Assembly: GCA_949288335.1 (NCBI GenBank)
Contig: CASEJU010000051.1
Coordinates: 1-39,341, forward strand
Source of the DNA: an uncultured bacterium
Lineage (GTDB): Bacteria; Bacillota_I; Bacilli_A; RF39; UBA660
Length of the DNA: 39,341 nt
Reading direction: 5' to 3'
This document shows positions 24,940 through 32,682 of the stretch, in pieces; the first letter of the stretch is position 1; each line of letters begins with the position of its first letter. Below the pieces are notes generated by a model. The model was not told where the DNA came from, searched no databases, and saw only the letters and a list, made by a program, of their open reading frames with translations. A program made the translations under genes and the position numbers.

Positions 24940-25296
24940 TTAATTACCTCCTTTTAATTTATATATCTTTATTATTTTCATGTTTTTTACATCATCAAAA
25001 GTATTATTATCATATATTACGTTATCAATTACACACATCATATGATACCAATCGTTAACGTAAGCTAAAACCAAGTTAATACCATTTAAACTAATATCTT
25101 TTAATAACTTACCTTCAAAATTGTTATCTACTATAAAGTTATTTTTAAATAAATAACTTTCAAATACAGCCTCATCATTATAATTTATACCAAGCTCTTT
25201 TTTAATAATACTATAATCTTTATTTAATGCTTTAGAAATGCTTCTTATTACACACGTGCCTTTTTCATCTACCGGATTATAATAAATTACTTTCAT
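24940..25296 (-). CDS. Small papain/C39-like protein of unknown function
   Basis: 118 residues. The early GTCVIRSISKALNKDY segment and the later DWYHMMCVIDNVIYDN segment have the spacing of a cysteine-peptidase fold: Cys at the start of a helix, then a His on a strand, then Asp/Asn. Similar small C39/papain-like proteins occur in phage and mobile DNA. There is no signal peptide, so it would act in the cytoplasm. It is embedded between two GNAT genes (gaps 1 and 4 nt), which suggests joint function. The assignment rests on motif shape only. Confidence 0.5.
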   Translation of the reverse strand: MKVIYYNPVDEKGTCVIRSISKALNKDYSIIKKELGINYNDEAVFESYLFKNNFIVDNNFEGKLLKDISLNGINLVLAYVNDWYHMMCVIDNVIYDNNTFDDVKNMKIIKIYKLKGGN

Positions 25297-25300
25297 ATCA

Positions 25301-25882
25301 TCAGTCCTTTATAATTATTTTATCTTGATATTCTTTTTTTTCTTCTAATTCTTTTTCAACGTTAATCCAGTATCTTCCAAGCAAAACATCATTATCATTT
25401 TCCTTTATCTTGTTTTCTAAAAAAGCATTAAAAGATAATATCGTCTTAACAGAAGCTATATTATCATCATAAGCCATAAGTAACGCATGTTTTATTCCTA
25501 AAGTTTTACATTTCATTAGACCTAAATATAAATTTATTTTGTTATAACCTTTTTTTCTTTCGGTAGGTCTTATACCATAACCTATGTGTCCTCCATTCAT
25601 CAATATTGAATAATTTAATCTATGTCTTATATTAATCATTCCTATTATTTTATTATCATTTTCCCTAATAAGAAAATAAGTGCTTGAAGGAACCATATTA
25701 ATATTTTCTTCTTTCATTTCTTCTAAATATGATAACCAATCTTCATAGTTTTTTTCTTTTATATAAAAATCTAACTTTCCACAGCCATTAATATTAGATC
25801 CATATTCTATATGTTCATTAACATATTCAATTGCATCTTGTTTTCTTTTTATACTAGGTTTTTCTAAATAAAATTTTTCCAT
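25301..25882 (-). CDS. GNAT acetyltransferase
   Basis: 193 residues. The pattern NKIIGMINIRHRLN (strand 4), GGHIGYGIRPTERKKGYNKI (acetyl-CoA binding loop region) and NIASVKTILSFNAFLENK (C-terminal helix) is that of a GNAT domain; the QxxGxG/A loop is modified to RPTERKKGY. AAGGTGAT precedes the ATG. It is the third gene of the acetyltransferase operon. Similar proteins act on small molecules, but no substrate can be read here. Confidence 0.85.
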   Translation of the reverse strand: MEKFYLEKPSIKRKQDAIEYVNEHIEYGSNINGCGKLDFYIKEKNYEDWLSYLEEMKEENINMVPSSTYFLIRENDNKIIGMINIRHRLNYSILMNGGHIGYGIRPTERKKGYNKINLYLGLMKCKTLGIKHALLMAYDDNIASVKTILSFNAFLENKIKENDNDVLLGRYWINVEKELEEKKEYQDKIIIKD

Positions 25883-25887
25883 TTATA

Positions 25888-26433
25888 TCACCTTCTTTTG
25901 TAATCATCTTCTAATATTTCCATTAGGATAATATCATGATACTTGCCATCTAAAAAATATGCCTCATGCCTTGTTCCATATTCTTTAAAACCAACTTTTT
26001 TATAACAATTAATAGCTATTTTATTAAATGAAAATACTTCTAAATTAACGTTATGCATGTTTTGAAAACTATAAGCATAGTTTAATAGTAAACTTAAAGC
26101 ATCAGCTCCATACCCTTTCGTTCTTTTACTCTCTTCCCCAATAAAAATTCCAATTGTTGCACGTCTATTTATTCTATCGATATTAAATAAAGAACAATTA
26201 CCGAGAAGTTCATCAGTTTCTTTTTCTACTATTGCAAAGTTAACATCACCATTTTTACCAGCGTTTAAAATCCAATCTTTTTCTCGCTCTACACTTTGAA
26301 TGTTAACGGTGTTACCTAAATTATCTGTTACACTTCTATCAGATAACCATTTAACGTATTTTTCTGCATCATCTGTGTGCATAACAGATAAATAAACTTT
26401 TTCTCCAACAAACTTTTTTACGTATTCCACCAT
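25888..26433 (-). CDS. GNAT acetyltransferase (RimJ/RimL-like)
   Basis: 181 residues from the ATG at 26433 (GGAAGTG upstream; a GTG at 26439 overlaps that site). VGEKVYLSVMHTDDAEKYVK opens the fold, IGIFIGEESKRTKGYGADAL is the acetyl-CoA loop and FNKIAINCYKKVGFKEYGT is the conserved C-terminal helix. It is the second gene of the operon. Substrate unknown. Confidence 0.88.
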   Translation of the reverse strand: MVEYVKKFVGEKVYLSVMHTDDAEKYVKWLSDRSVTDNLGNTVNIQSVEREKDWILNAGKNGDVNFAIVEKETDELLGNCSLFNIDRINRRATIGIFIGEESKRTKGYGADALSLLLNYAYSFQNMHNVNLEVFSFNKIAINCYKKVGFKEYGTRHEAYFLDGKYHDIILMEILEDDYKRR

Positions 26434-26448
26434 AGTCACTTCCTTTAT

Positions 26449-26931
26449 CTATAAATCATAAACATAAACGTTCTCTAGATAAATTTTATCTTTTATCACG
26501 AACTTACTTTCATCTATTATTTTACCTCCTATTTTTTTATAAAAATCATTGGCACTATTTTCTTTTAGCGTACTTATTATAACATGCTTATATTTATTTT
26601 TCAGCACGTCAAAAACATAGTTAACTATCTTTGTTCCAACACCTTTTCGTTTATAAGCATTATCAATATATAAAGCATATATTTCTGCATAGCTATCATC
26701 ATAACCTTTTTTATTTATACCATACTTTGCAAAACCAATAACACTGCCATCTAATTCACAAACTATGTATTTATCAATATTTTCTATACATCTTTTAATA
26801 ATTTTTTCGTCATTAAAATCAAGACCATCTAAATATTCATTTGGAAAAATATTTTTATACGTTTCTTTCCAACTAGTAATATTTATATATACAATCCTTT
26901 TAGCATCATTTATGTTTGCTTTTCTAATCAC
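26449..26931 (-). CDS. GNAT acetyltransferase
   Basis: 160 residues. The start is taken as the GTG at 26931 because AAGAAGGTGAT lies just before it and GNAT proteins commonly begin MIRKA; an in-frame GTG at 26940 lies within that site. NPNEYLDG-type substrate loop (here FPNEYLDG), ALYIDNAYKRKGVGTKIVNY (acetyl-CoA loop RKGVGT) and NSANDFYKKIGGKIIDE complete the fold. It is the first gene of the operon, 36 nt after the terminator of a leader RNA. Substrate unknown. Confidence 0.88.
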   Translation of the reverse strand: MIRKANINDAKRIVYINITSWKETYKNIFPNEYLDGLDFNDEKIIKRCIENIDKYIVCELDGSVIGFAKYGINKKGYDDSYAEIYALYIDNAYKRKGVGTKIVNYVFDVLKNKYKHVIISTLKENSANDFYKKIGGKIIDESKFVIKDKIYLENVYVYDL

Positions 26932-26966
26932 TTTAATCACCTTCTTTATAACAATATTTAATAATT

Positions 26967-27076
26967 AAAAAAACGAAGTCAAGCTAGTAAAATAATACTA
27001 GTGACTCCGCAGTAACTACGTGTAGGCTTTTTACCCTTTGAGGCTAGATATAAATCATACTCAAACTCACTTACTT
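26967..27076 (-). ncRNA. Structured leader or small RNA ending in a terminator
   Basis: Predicted RNA of about 110 nt from the promoter at 27083-27111 to a strong terminator at 26967-27008 (GGAGTCA/TGACTTC, then CTAGTA/TACTAG, a 6-nt loop and U7). Upstream of the terminator are possible short stems: TTTGAG/CTCAAA and CGTAG/CTGCG. No promoter lies between the terminator and the first GNAT gene, so the RNA is more likely an attenuating leader than an independent sRNA. It does not match T-box, SAM, preQ1, fluoride, guanidine or aminoglycoside-leader motifs that I could recall. Confidence 0.55.
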
Positions 27077-27082
27077 GCTAAT

Positions 27083-27111
27083 AAAATAGCAAATATGGTA
27101 ATTTATGTCAA
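27083..27111 (-). promoter_or_regulatory. SigA-type promoter of the GNAT leader RNA
   Basis: A perfect TTGACA and TATTTT with TG one base upstream are spaced by 17 nt on the minus strand. A perfect inverted repeat TTGCTA-ATAAAA-TAGCAA (27075-27092) surrounds the -10 and could be an operator. Confidence 0.75.
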
Positions 27112-27133
27112 GTGTTTTTACTAAACATCATTA

Positions 27134-28006
27134 TCATTTTAAATTAATAAGCCCATTAATTTTTTTAATTAATTCGTTTTTAATAATATCATCATTTATT
27201 AAAGTTATAGAAAAAGTTTTATAACCAATTCTATTTATAGAAGTTCCACAATGATATATTATTTTATTATCTAATATGAAATATCTATCATGAAAAGTAT
27301 TATCATATATAACTCTTAAATTATCATACTGACAATTATATTTTTCTATGTCTGTTTTACTAAGTAAATTATTCTTTTTTGTTATTATTATAACTTTTAC
27401 TTTTAAATTTTTTATGATGTCTAACATTGTTTTATCAGCATACGAATCAATTATAATTAGCTTACTTTTAGCACTTTTAAATATATCAAGTATTTTAGAA
27501 TAAGCGTCATATATTTGACCATTAAAATATATATCATTAATCTTTTTCTTTTCTTCAAACTTACTAAAAGATTCTTGTAATAACTTAATTTCACTATCAT
27601 GTCTTACTGTCATATCATTATAATATTTTTGATAAATTAAATTACTTGATATATACTTTCTCATCATGGCAAAAGCATCCATAATAGCTATGCTGGTTTT
27701 AATTGCGGTTTTTGATTTTAAAATGGTCGCAAGCATTGCAACTCCTTGTCCAGTAAATACTCTTATTGCATATCTTCTTCCACCATGATAACTTGAGGTC
27801 GCAAATTGCGACCTCAAGATTTCTAAACCAGAAGCATCTAATATCCAACTAAATCTTTCAGGAAATTTTTCTTTATTTCTTGATACAGCCTCATTGATTC
27901 TTTTTGTATCCACTTCATAAAGCCTTGCTAAATCACTATCTAACATTACTTGCTTACCATTTATTTCATATATTATATTTTCTATTTTTTCTTTTACTTC
28001 ATACAT
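27134..28006 (-). CDS. ORF6N domain protein with C-terminal PLD-like domain
   Basis: 290 residues. The N-terminal ORF6N DNA-binding domain (residues about 10-100; MLDSDLARLYEVDTKRINEA, FPERFSW, RYAIRVFTGQGVAMLATIL) is typical of phage and mobile-element proteins. A helical linker leads to a C-terminal domain with SYADKTMLDII and HDRYFILDNKIIYHCGTSIN, the single HxD/R motif of phospholipase-D-like domains found fused to such regulators. It is a monocistronic gene with ATG and AGAGGCGAT site. A role in phage or mobile-element biology or defence is possible; none is demonstrated. It probably marks accessory DNA. Confidence 0.82.
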   Translation of the reverse strand: MYEVKEKIENIIYEINGKQVMLDSDLARLYEVDTKRINEAVSRNKEKFPERFSWILDASGLEILRSQFATSSYHGGRRYAIRVFTGQGVAMLATILKSKTAIKTSIAIMDAFAMMRKYISSNLIYQKYYNDMTVRHDSEIKLLQESFSKFEEKKKINDIYFNGQIYDAYSKILDIFKSAKSKLIIIDSYADKTMLDIIKNLKVKVIIITKKNNLLSKTDIEKYNCQYDNLRVIYDNTFHDRYFILDNKIIYHCGTSINRIGYKTFSITLINDDIIKNELIKKINGLINLK

Positions 28007-28106
28007 GTTATCGCCTCTTTAAGAAAATATAATATATAACGAAACTTAAATTTTTTGTCGTAAGATGTTTCATATAAAAAAACTTATAAATAACTAGTAA
28101 CAAACT

Positions 28107-28511
28107 TTATCTATAATATTTTTTACCCCACCATTTAGGTATTAATTCTTTTAATTTAACCATTTTAAAATTATCAATATCAACTAAAATTTCTATATCA
28201 AAACTATTTTTTGATAACTGCATCATAAACTCCATACAAGCACCGCATGGGAGCATAGGCTTTTTATCTTCACCTAAACACACAACTTTTTTTATTTCTG
28301 TTTCTCCTTCACAAATCATAGATACTATTGCACTACGCTCTGCACATAAGCCTAATGAACATGATGTATCTATACATATTCCCGAATAAATATTTCCTTT
28401 ATCAGTTTTTATAGCTGCCGCAACACCACCATAACTTATAAATTCATCATCCTTAGATATTGATAATTTCTTTTCAGCTATATCAATTAATTCTTTCCAT
28501 TCTTCACTCAT
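28107..28511 (-). CDS. Cytidine deaminase-like protein
   Basis: 134 residues with both zinc motifs of the cytidine deaminase fold: CAERSAI (Cys ligand variant of HAE, as in the tetrameric CDA class) and PCGACMEFM. The middle region GGVAAAIKTDKGNIYSGICI fits the substrate strand. It could be a housekeeping CDA or a blasticidin-S-deaminase-like enzyme; the C-terminal WWGKKY does not decide this. The promoter is likely ATGACT-17-TACAAT at about 28530-28560. The ISLre2 element starts 74 bp upstream. Confidence 0.85.
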   Translation of the reverse strand: MSEEWKELIDIAEKKLSISKDDEFISYGGVAAAIKTDKGNIYSGICIDTSCSLGLCAERSAIVSMICEGETEIKKVVCLGEDKKPMLPCGACMEFMMQLSKNSFDIEILVDIDNFKMVKLKELIPKWWGKKYYR

Positions 28512-28584
28512 ACATATTACCTTTCTTATTACTATAATTGTACCAAATTTCTAACGAAAAGTCATTAAGCACAAAAAAAGTGAT

Positions 28585-30195
28585 AGTGTTTCCAAAGTGT
28601 GGAGATTTAGAAAACAAACCTTTATAAACAAATAAAAAAGGTAAAAACCTAAAAAATGCTTTATAATTAAGTTGTTCAAAAATATAGAAAGCGAAGTTTT
28701 TACCAATGAAAATTATACCATTAATTAACGAAATTACTAATACTTTTAATCAAATTTTTAAAAATAACTTAACTCCTCTTAACTTAGAAAGTAAAATTAG
28801 AGATGTCGGCGATTTGTTTATATTGAAATTATATGAATCTTTTCTTAACTTTTTTGATGAACAATTTAAAAATAAAAAAGAACAAAAAAACGAATATAAT
28901 ATTAAACAAACTAGAAAAAGAACTTTAATAACCTCCGTCGGTGTTATAAACATTAATTCAACTTCTTATATTAATAAAAACACTAATGAATACTATGTCC
29001 CTTTAAGAGATATTCTTCATTTAAAACCTTATCAAAGACTAACTAATGAGGCAGAATACCAATTAATTAAATATTCTATGAAGGAAAATATGAGTCAGTC
29101 TGCTCGCCACGCTTTAAGAAATACAATTATATCTCGTAGTACTGTTTCTAAAAAAATTAAAGCTTTAAATGGCTCTATAAATGAAACTATTACTAAATCT
29201 AATAATCAACCTGATGTTTTATACATTGAAATGGACGAAATTCATGCCAACCTTCAACATGGTGGTAATAAAATTTACCCTTGTGCCATTGTTCATGAAG
29301 GTTATGAAGAAGACTTTGTTAAAAGAAAAAAACTTAAAAATATTCGTTATTTTGCAGATTCTGAATTATCTTACGAAGAACTTTGGGAAGTTATATTTGA
29401 TTATGTTAATAGAAAATATGATATTGATAAATTTAAAGTAATTTTTGTTTCTGGTGATGGGGCTCCTGGTATTAAAAAATATACTAATTGTTTTCCTAAC
29501 GCTAAATTCGTTTTAGACCCTTTTCATTATTTTGCAAAACATTTAGGTTACATATTTAAAAATGATATTGAACTTAAAAATATTGCTGATAATTATATTA
29601 GAAATAATATGTTAGAAGATTTCAAAACTCTTGTTAAATATCAAATTGACAAGTATCCCAAACAAGAAAAATATATGAAAAAACATATGAATTATATCCT
29701 TAATAATTTAGATGGCATTAAAAATCAAAATGATGAAGATTATAAAGTACATTGTTCTATGGAAGGACATGTTAATCAGGCTTTTGCAAGATACATTACA
29801 TCTTCTCCTTATGGCTTTTCTAAACAAGGTTTAAGAAATAAATTAAAACTACTTGTTTATCATGCTAATAAACACGAACTAACAATAGAAGATTATTATA
29901 ATTTAAAATATGGAAATAATTCTGTTGATGAAATAAATATTAATATTAAAAAAATAACCAACATAAAATATGATCAAAAACTATCTACTAATTATTCTAA
30001 TAGAAATGATATTATAATTAATTGTTCTTTACCAATTTTTGATTTCAAAGATAATAACAATAAAATAAATGATATAAATAAAATTTTCTCTATTTAAAAA
30101 AAGAATAAATATTTGACTTATTTACTCTTCTTAGTATAAAATTAACTTAATTATATAGCTTTTTTGGTGTGAAATCTCCACACTTATTCTACACT
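28585..30195 (+). mobile_element. ISLre2-family insertion sequence (complete)
   Basis: 1611 bp with terminal inverted repeats sharing AGTGT-5 nt-AAGTGTGGAGATTT at both ends. One full-length transposase gene lies inside. The expected target duplication (about 9 bp for the family) is not seen: the left flank ends AAAGTGAT and the right begins AACATCTAT. It separates the cytidine deaminase gene from trpS and the RiPP-like locus, and marks the left edge of a stretch of apparently accessory genes. Confidence 0.85.
28706..30097 (+). CDS. ISLre2-family (UPF0236) transposase
   Basis: 463 residues with the family landmarks RKRTLITSVGVININSTSY near 72, SRSTVSKKI, LYIEMDEIHANLQ (catalytic Asp region), FVSGDGAPGIK, FVLDPFHYFAKH and SMEGHVNQAFARYITSSPYGFS near the C-terminus. 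The frame is intact, so the element may still be mobile. The ribosome binding site is weak, as is common for transposases. Confidence 0.92.
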   Translation: MKIIPLINEITNTFNQIFKNNLTPLNLESKIRDVGDLFILKLYESFLNFFDEQFKNKKEQKNEYNIKQTRKRTLITSVGVININSTSYINKNTNEYYVPLRDILHLKPYQRLTNEAEYQLIKYSMKENMSQSARHALRNTIISRSTVSKKIKALNGSINETITKSNNQPDVLYIEMDEIHANLQHGGNKIYPCAIVHEGYEEDFVKRKKLKNIRYFADSELSYEELWEVIFDYVNRKYDIDKFKVIFVSGDGAPGIKKYTNCFPNAKFVLDPFHYFAKHLGYIFKNDIELKNIADNYIRNNMLEDFKTLVKYQIDKYPKQEKYMKKHMNYILNNLDGIKNQNDEDYKVHCSMEGHVNQAFARYITSSPYGFSKQGLRNKLKLLVYHANKHELTIEDYYNLKYGNNSVDEININIKKITNIKYDQKLSTNYSNRNDIIINCSLPIFDFKDNNNKINDINKIFSI

Positions 30196-30278
30196 AACAT
30201 CTATTTCAATTTCTTTTATATTATAATCGTCATTAATAATACCTAAATTGAGTTCGTTAATAAATAAAATATATTTAG

Positions 30279-31274
30279 TTATTTTCTTATATTCTTTCTG
30301 GTTAAACCCATTTGATTTTTCATGAATTCAAATTTTTCTTTTGCCAATTTTTTAGATTTTTTAATTCCATTATTTAATATAGAATTCAATTCACTACTAT
30401 TTATTATTTGATTATACTTTTTTTGAATTAACATAATATGTTCAGCTGTAATTTTTGCAACGTATTTTTTAAATTCACCATACCCTTTTCCAGAAAATTC
30501 ATTTTCTAATTCAGAAATAGATTTATCACTTATTAGTGATGCAATATTCAATAAGTTTGAAATACCGGGTTTAGTTTCTTCATCAAATTTTATAATATTT
30601 TCGCTATCAGTTGTTGATTTCATGATTTTTTTAACTATTACTTGATAGGAATCAAACATGCTGATTACACCCTGAGGGCTTTCTTCTGATTTACTCATTT
30701 TTTTTGTTGGATCCTTTAAATCTTTTATTTTTGTAGCACAAGAATTTATTAATGGTTCTGGTAAAACAAATGTTTTACCATATTTATTATTAAATCTCTC
30801 CGCTATATTTCTTGCAAGTTCAACATGCTGCTTTTGATCAATACCTACAGGGACATAATCGGCATCCAAATATAATATATCTGCAGCCATTAAAATTGGA
30901 TAAGTTAATAATCCAATAGAAAAATTAGAATTTTTTTTGCTTTTTTCTTTAAATTGGATCATTCTTGAAGCTTCTCCATAATAAGTTGTGCATTCTAATA
31001 ACCATGAAATGCTTGGAATGAATTCATTTTCTGATTGTATATATATTGTGTTTTTCTTTGGATCAATACCGCAAGCAATATACATTGCAATAAATTTTTT
31101 AATTCTCTCATTTAATTCTATTGGATTTTGTGGTATTGTTAATGCATGCAAATCTGCAACAAACAAATACGAATCATATTTATCTTGCAATTCTACCATT
31201 TGTTTAATTGCACCCAAATAATTTCCCAAAGTTAAATCTCCAGTAGGTTTTAAACCAGTTAATACCTTTTTCAT
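30279..31274 (-). CDS. trpS: Tryptophanyl-tRNA synthetase
   Basis: 331 residues, a normal size for bacterial TrpRS. The HIGH-class signature is GLKPTGDLTLGNYLGAI at the N-terminus, the Trp pocket residues are in VADLHALT, and the KMSKS loop is KKMSKSEESP. GGAAGTGATG precedes the ATG. It has its own consensus promoter with a leader of only about 17 nt, so it is not T-box controlled, unlike many Firmicute trpS genes. Whether this is the only trpS in the genome or a second copy cannot be seen here; that matters because it lies directly beside the peptide locus. Confidence 0.95.
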   Translation of the reverse strand: MKKVLTGLKPTGDLTLGNYLGAIKQMVELQDKYDSYLFVADLHALTIPQNPIELNERIKKFIAMYIACGIDPKKNTIYIQSENEFIPSISWLLECTTYYGEASRMIQFKEKSKKNSNFSIGLLTYPILMAADILYLDADYVPVGIDQKQHVELARNIAERFNNKYGKTFVLPEPLINSCATKIKDLKDPTKKMSKSEESPQGVISMFDSYQVIVKKIMKSTTDSENIIKFDEETKPGISNLLNIASLISDKSISELENEFSGKGYGEFKKYVAKITAEHIMLIQKKYNQIINSSELNSILNNGIKKSKKLAKEKFEFMKNQMGLTRKNIRK

Positions 31275-31297
31275 ATCATCACTTCCTTATTAATATC

Positions 31298-31326
31298 AGT
31301 ATATAATTATATAAGTTTATTGTCAA
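31298..31326 (-). promoter_or_regulatory. SigA-type promoter of trpS
   Basis: A perfect TTGACA at 31321-31326 and TATACT at 31298-31303 are spaced by 17 nt on the minus strand, downstream of the terminator of the peptide locus. Confidence 0.85.
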
Positions 31327-31362
31327 ATAATAAATTTTAAAATTCTTTATTGCAATATTTAA

Positions 31363-31396
31363 CAAAAAATAGAGAGCATATAATGTTAGCTCTCTA
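31363..31396 (-). terminator. Terminator of the RiPP-like locus
   Basis: An 8-bp stem TAGAGAGC/GCTCTCTA with an 11-nt loop is followed by six T on the minus strand, 5 nt after the stop of the small precursor gene. It separates that gene from the trpS promoter. Confidence 0.85.
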
Positions 31397-31400
31397 ATTG

Positions 31401-31505
31401 TTATAATCTACAACCAGAATCATTATTCCAATGAGCCATTAAAGGAAGTTTTCTTTTAGGAGAATATAATCCTAGTAATATCTTCTTTTTAGTTTCCTTA
31501 GACAT
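31401..31505 (-). CDS. Candidate RiPP precursor peptide (34 residues)
   Basis: A 34-codon ORF starting MSKETKKKILLG and ending PLMAHWNNDSGCRL. GGAGGTGAT lies 8 nt before its ATG, inside the 3' end of the kinase-like gene, and the two overlap by 8 nt, so the strong site serves this gene. A terminator follows. The lysine-rich first half would be the leader and the last 10-14 residues the core, with one Trp, one Cys and a W-N-N motif suited to radical SAM chemistry. Its position downstream of a SPASM enzyme is the main support. The modification is not known. Confidence 0.65.
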   Translation of the reverse strand: MSKETKKKILLGLYSPKRKLPLMAHWNNDSGCRL

Positions 31506-32682
31506 TCATATCACCTCCTTTCATAGATTTATAATTAATAAAATTATTAAAAATCAAATTATCATTTTCAATCAAAATTGGATATATTAATTTCATGCAA
31601 TAATCATAAAATTCGAAAATATTTAATTCTAATTTTTTTACATTTTCTTCTGAAATCATTAACATTTTGTTTTCAATCTTTTTAATTGCATTAAAACAAT
31701 TTTCAATAAAATAATAATTTATTTTATAAGAAATATAATATAATTTTTTATCAATTTTTTTTAAAAAAACTTTAAGTAATTGAAAAACATAGTTTTCTTT
31801 ATGAATTACATTCTCATTATAATCAAAAATAACTTTCGGATTATATAAATTTATAAATAATCTATATATATTGCTTATAAAATCTCTACAATTTAACAAG
31901 GGTTTTAATTTGTTATATTTAATTTTTCTACTTGAGTCCAAATCAACTAATACAATATTTTTTTATAAAAAGAATATTGTATATTATTCCAACCACCAGA
32001 ATGTATATATAAACCACAATTAGTAATTTTTTTATTTCACTATCATATTTAAATGCAATTCGCCTGATTAAACAAGATTTATCTTTAAAATTTAGATCAG
32101 TATCACGTTTAAATTCAGCAAAAAAACTTTCTTATAAAAATCAATATATGATAATGGCATTAACTCCTTTTGAAGTAATAAAATATTCATTCTATATGGA
32201 ATAAAATCTTCACATAAAGCAATTGAAATTCCTAACTGCTCATTATTAAAAAACAAATTATTATATTTATATACATATAGCGGAATCAAAGTTGAGACAT
32301 TATTATTATATAGAGTTTTAAAGTTGTTATATTTATTTATGGCTCTAGATAAAAGCAAGCCGCCATACGGGGCTACATCAGAAAAAACTAACTTTGAATT
32401 ACCAAATTTATCAATCCAAAAATGAGGATCTTCTCTTTCAAATTCTTTTTGACCGGGAACAATGAAGTGATTATTTTCATCTATTGCCCCACACCCCTTT
32501 ATTTTTACATAAGAATACTTTATATTATCAATGAATATTGGTTTAATCAATTTAAAATAGCAAGTTCTACCTTTATTAAAATATAGTCCACGCTTTTTTA
32601 AAGATATTATTTGCTTAATTATATTTAAATCTTCTGAAGCAATCTTTATATCAGAATTTTTAATCACTAATGTTACTTGCAT
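31498..32682 (-). pseudogene. Kinase-like gene broken by three one-base deletions
   Basis: Two separate frames of 196 and 147 residues and the stretch between them read as one protein of 395 residues if one base is added to each of three seven-base homopolymers (32120-32126, 32027-32033, 31958-31964). The repaired protein contains LSRAINKYNNFKTLYNNNVS (an alpha-C-like helix) and then IHSGGWNNIQYSF and NIVLVDLDSSRK. This resembles the HxGxxxxN and DxD order of aminoglycoside-phosphotransferase or protein-kinase folds. That assignment is tentative. The 5' end overlaps the radical SAM gene by 23 nt, and the 3' end carries the ribosome binding site of the precursor. Confidence 0.6.

Noticed and set aside
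28576-30204. Target-site duplications for the ISLre2 element.
   Set aside because: The flanking 8-9 bp differ on the two sides.
30196-30310. An open frame of about 45 codons overlapping the 3' end of trpS and running into the right end of the ISLre2 element.
   Set aside because: It looks protein-like (INELNLGIINDDYNIKEIEI), but it has no start or ribosome binding site, overlaps trpS in another frame and ends inside the IS. In DNA this AT-rich that is not enough to call a gene remnant.
31275-31362. A T-box riboswitch for trpS.
   Set aside because: The consensus promoter leaves only about 17 nt of leader, and there is no T-box GGNACCGCG-like sequence.
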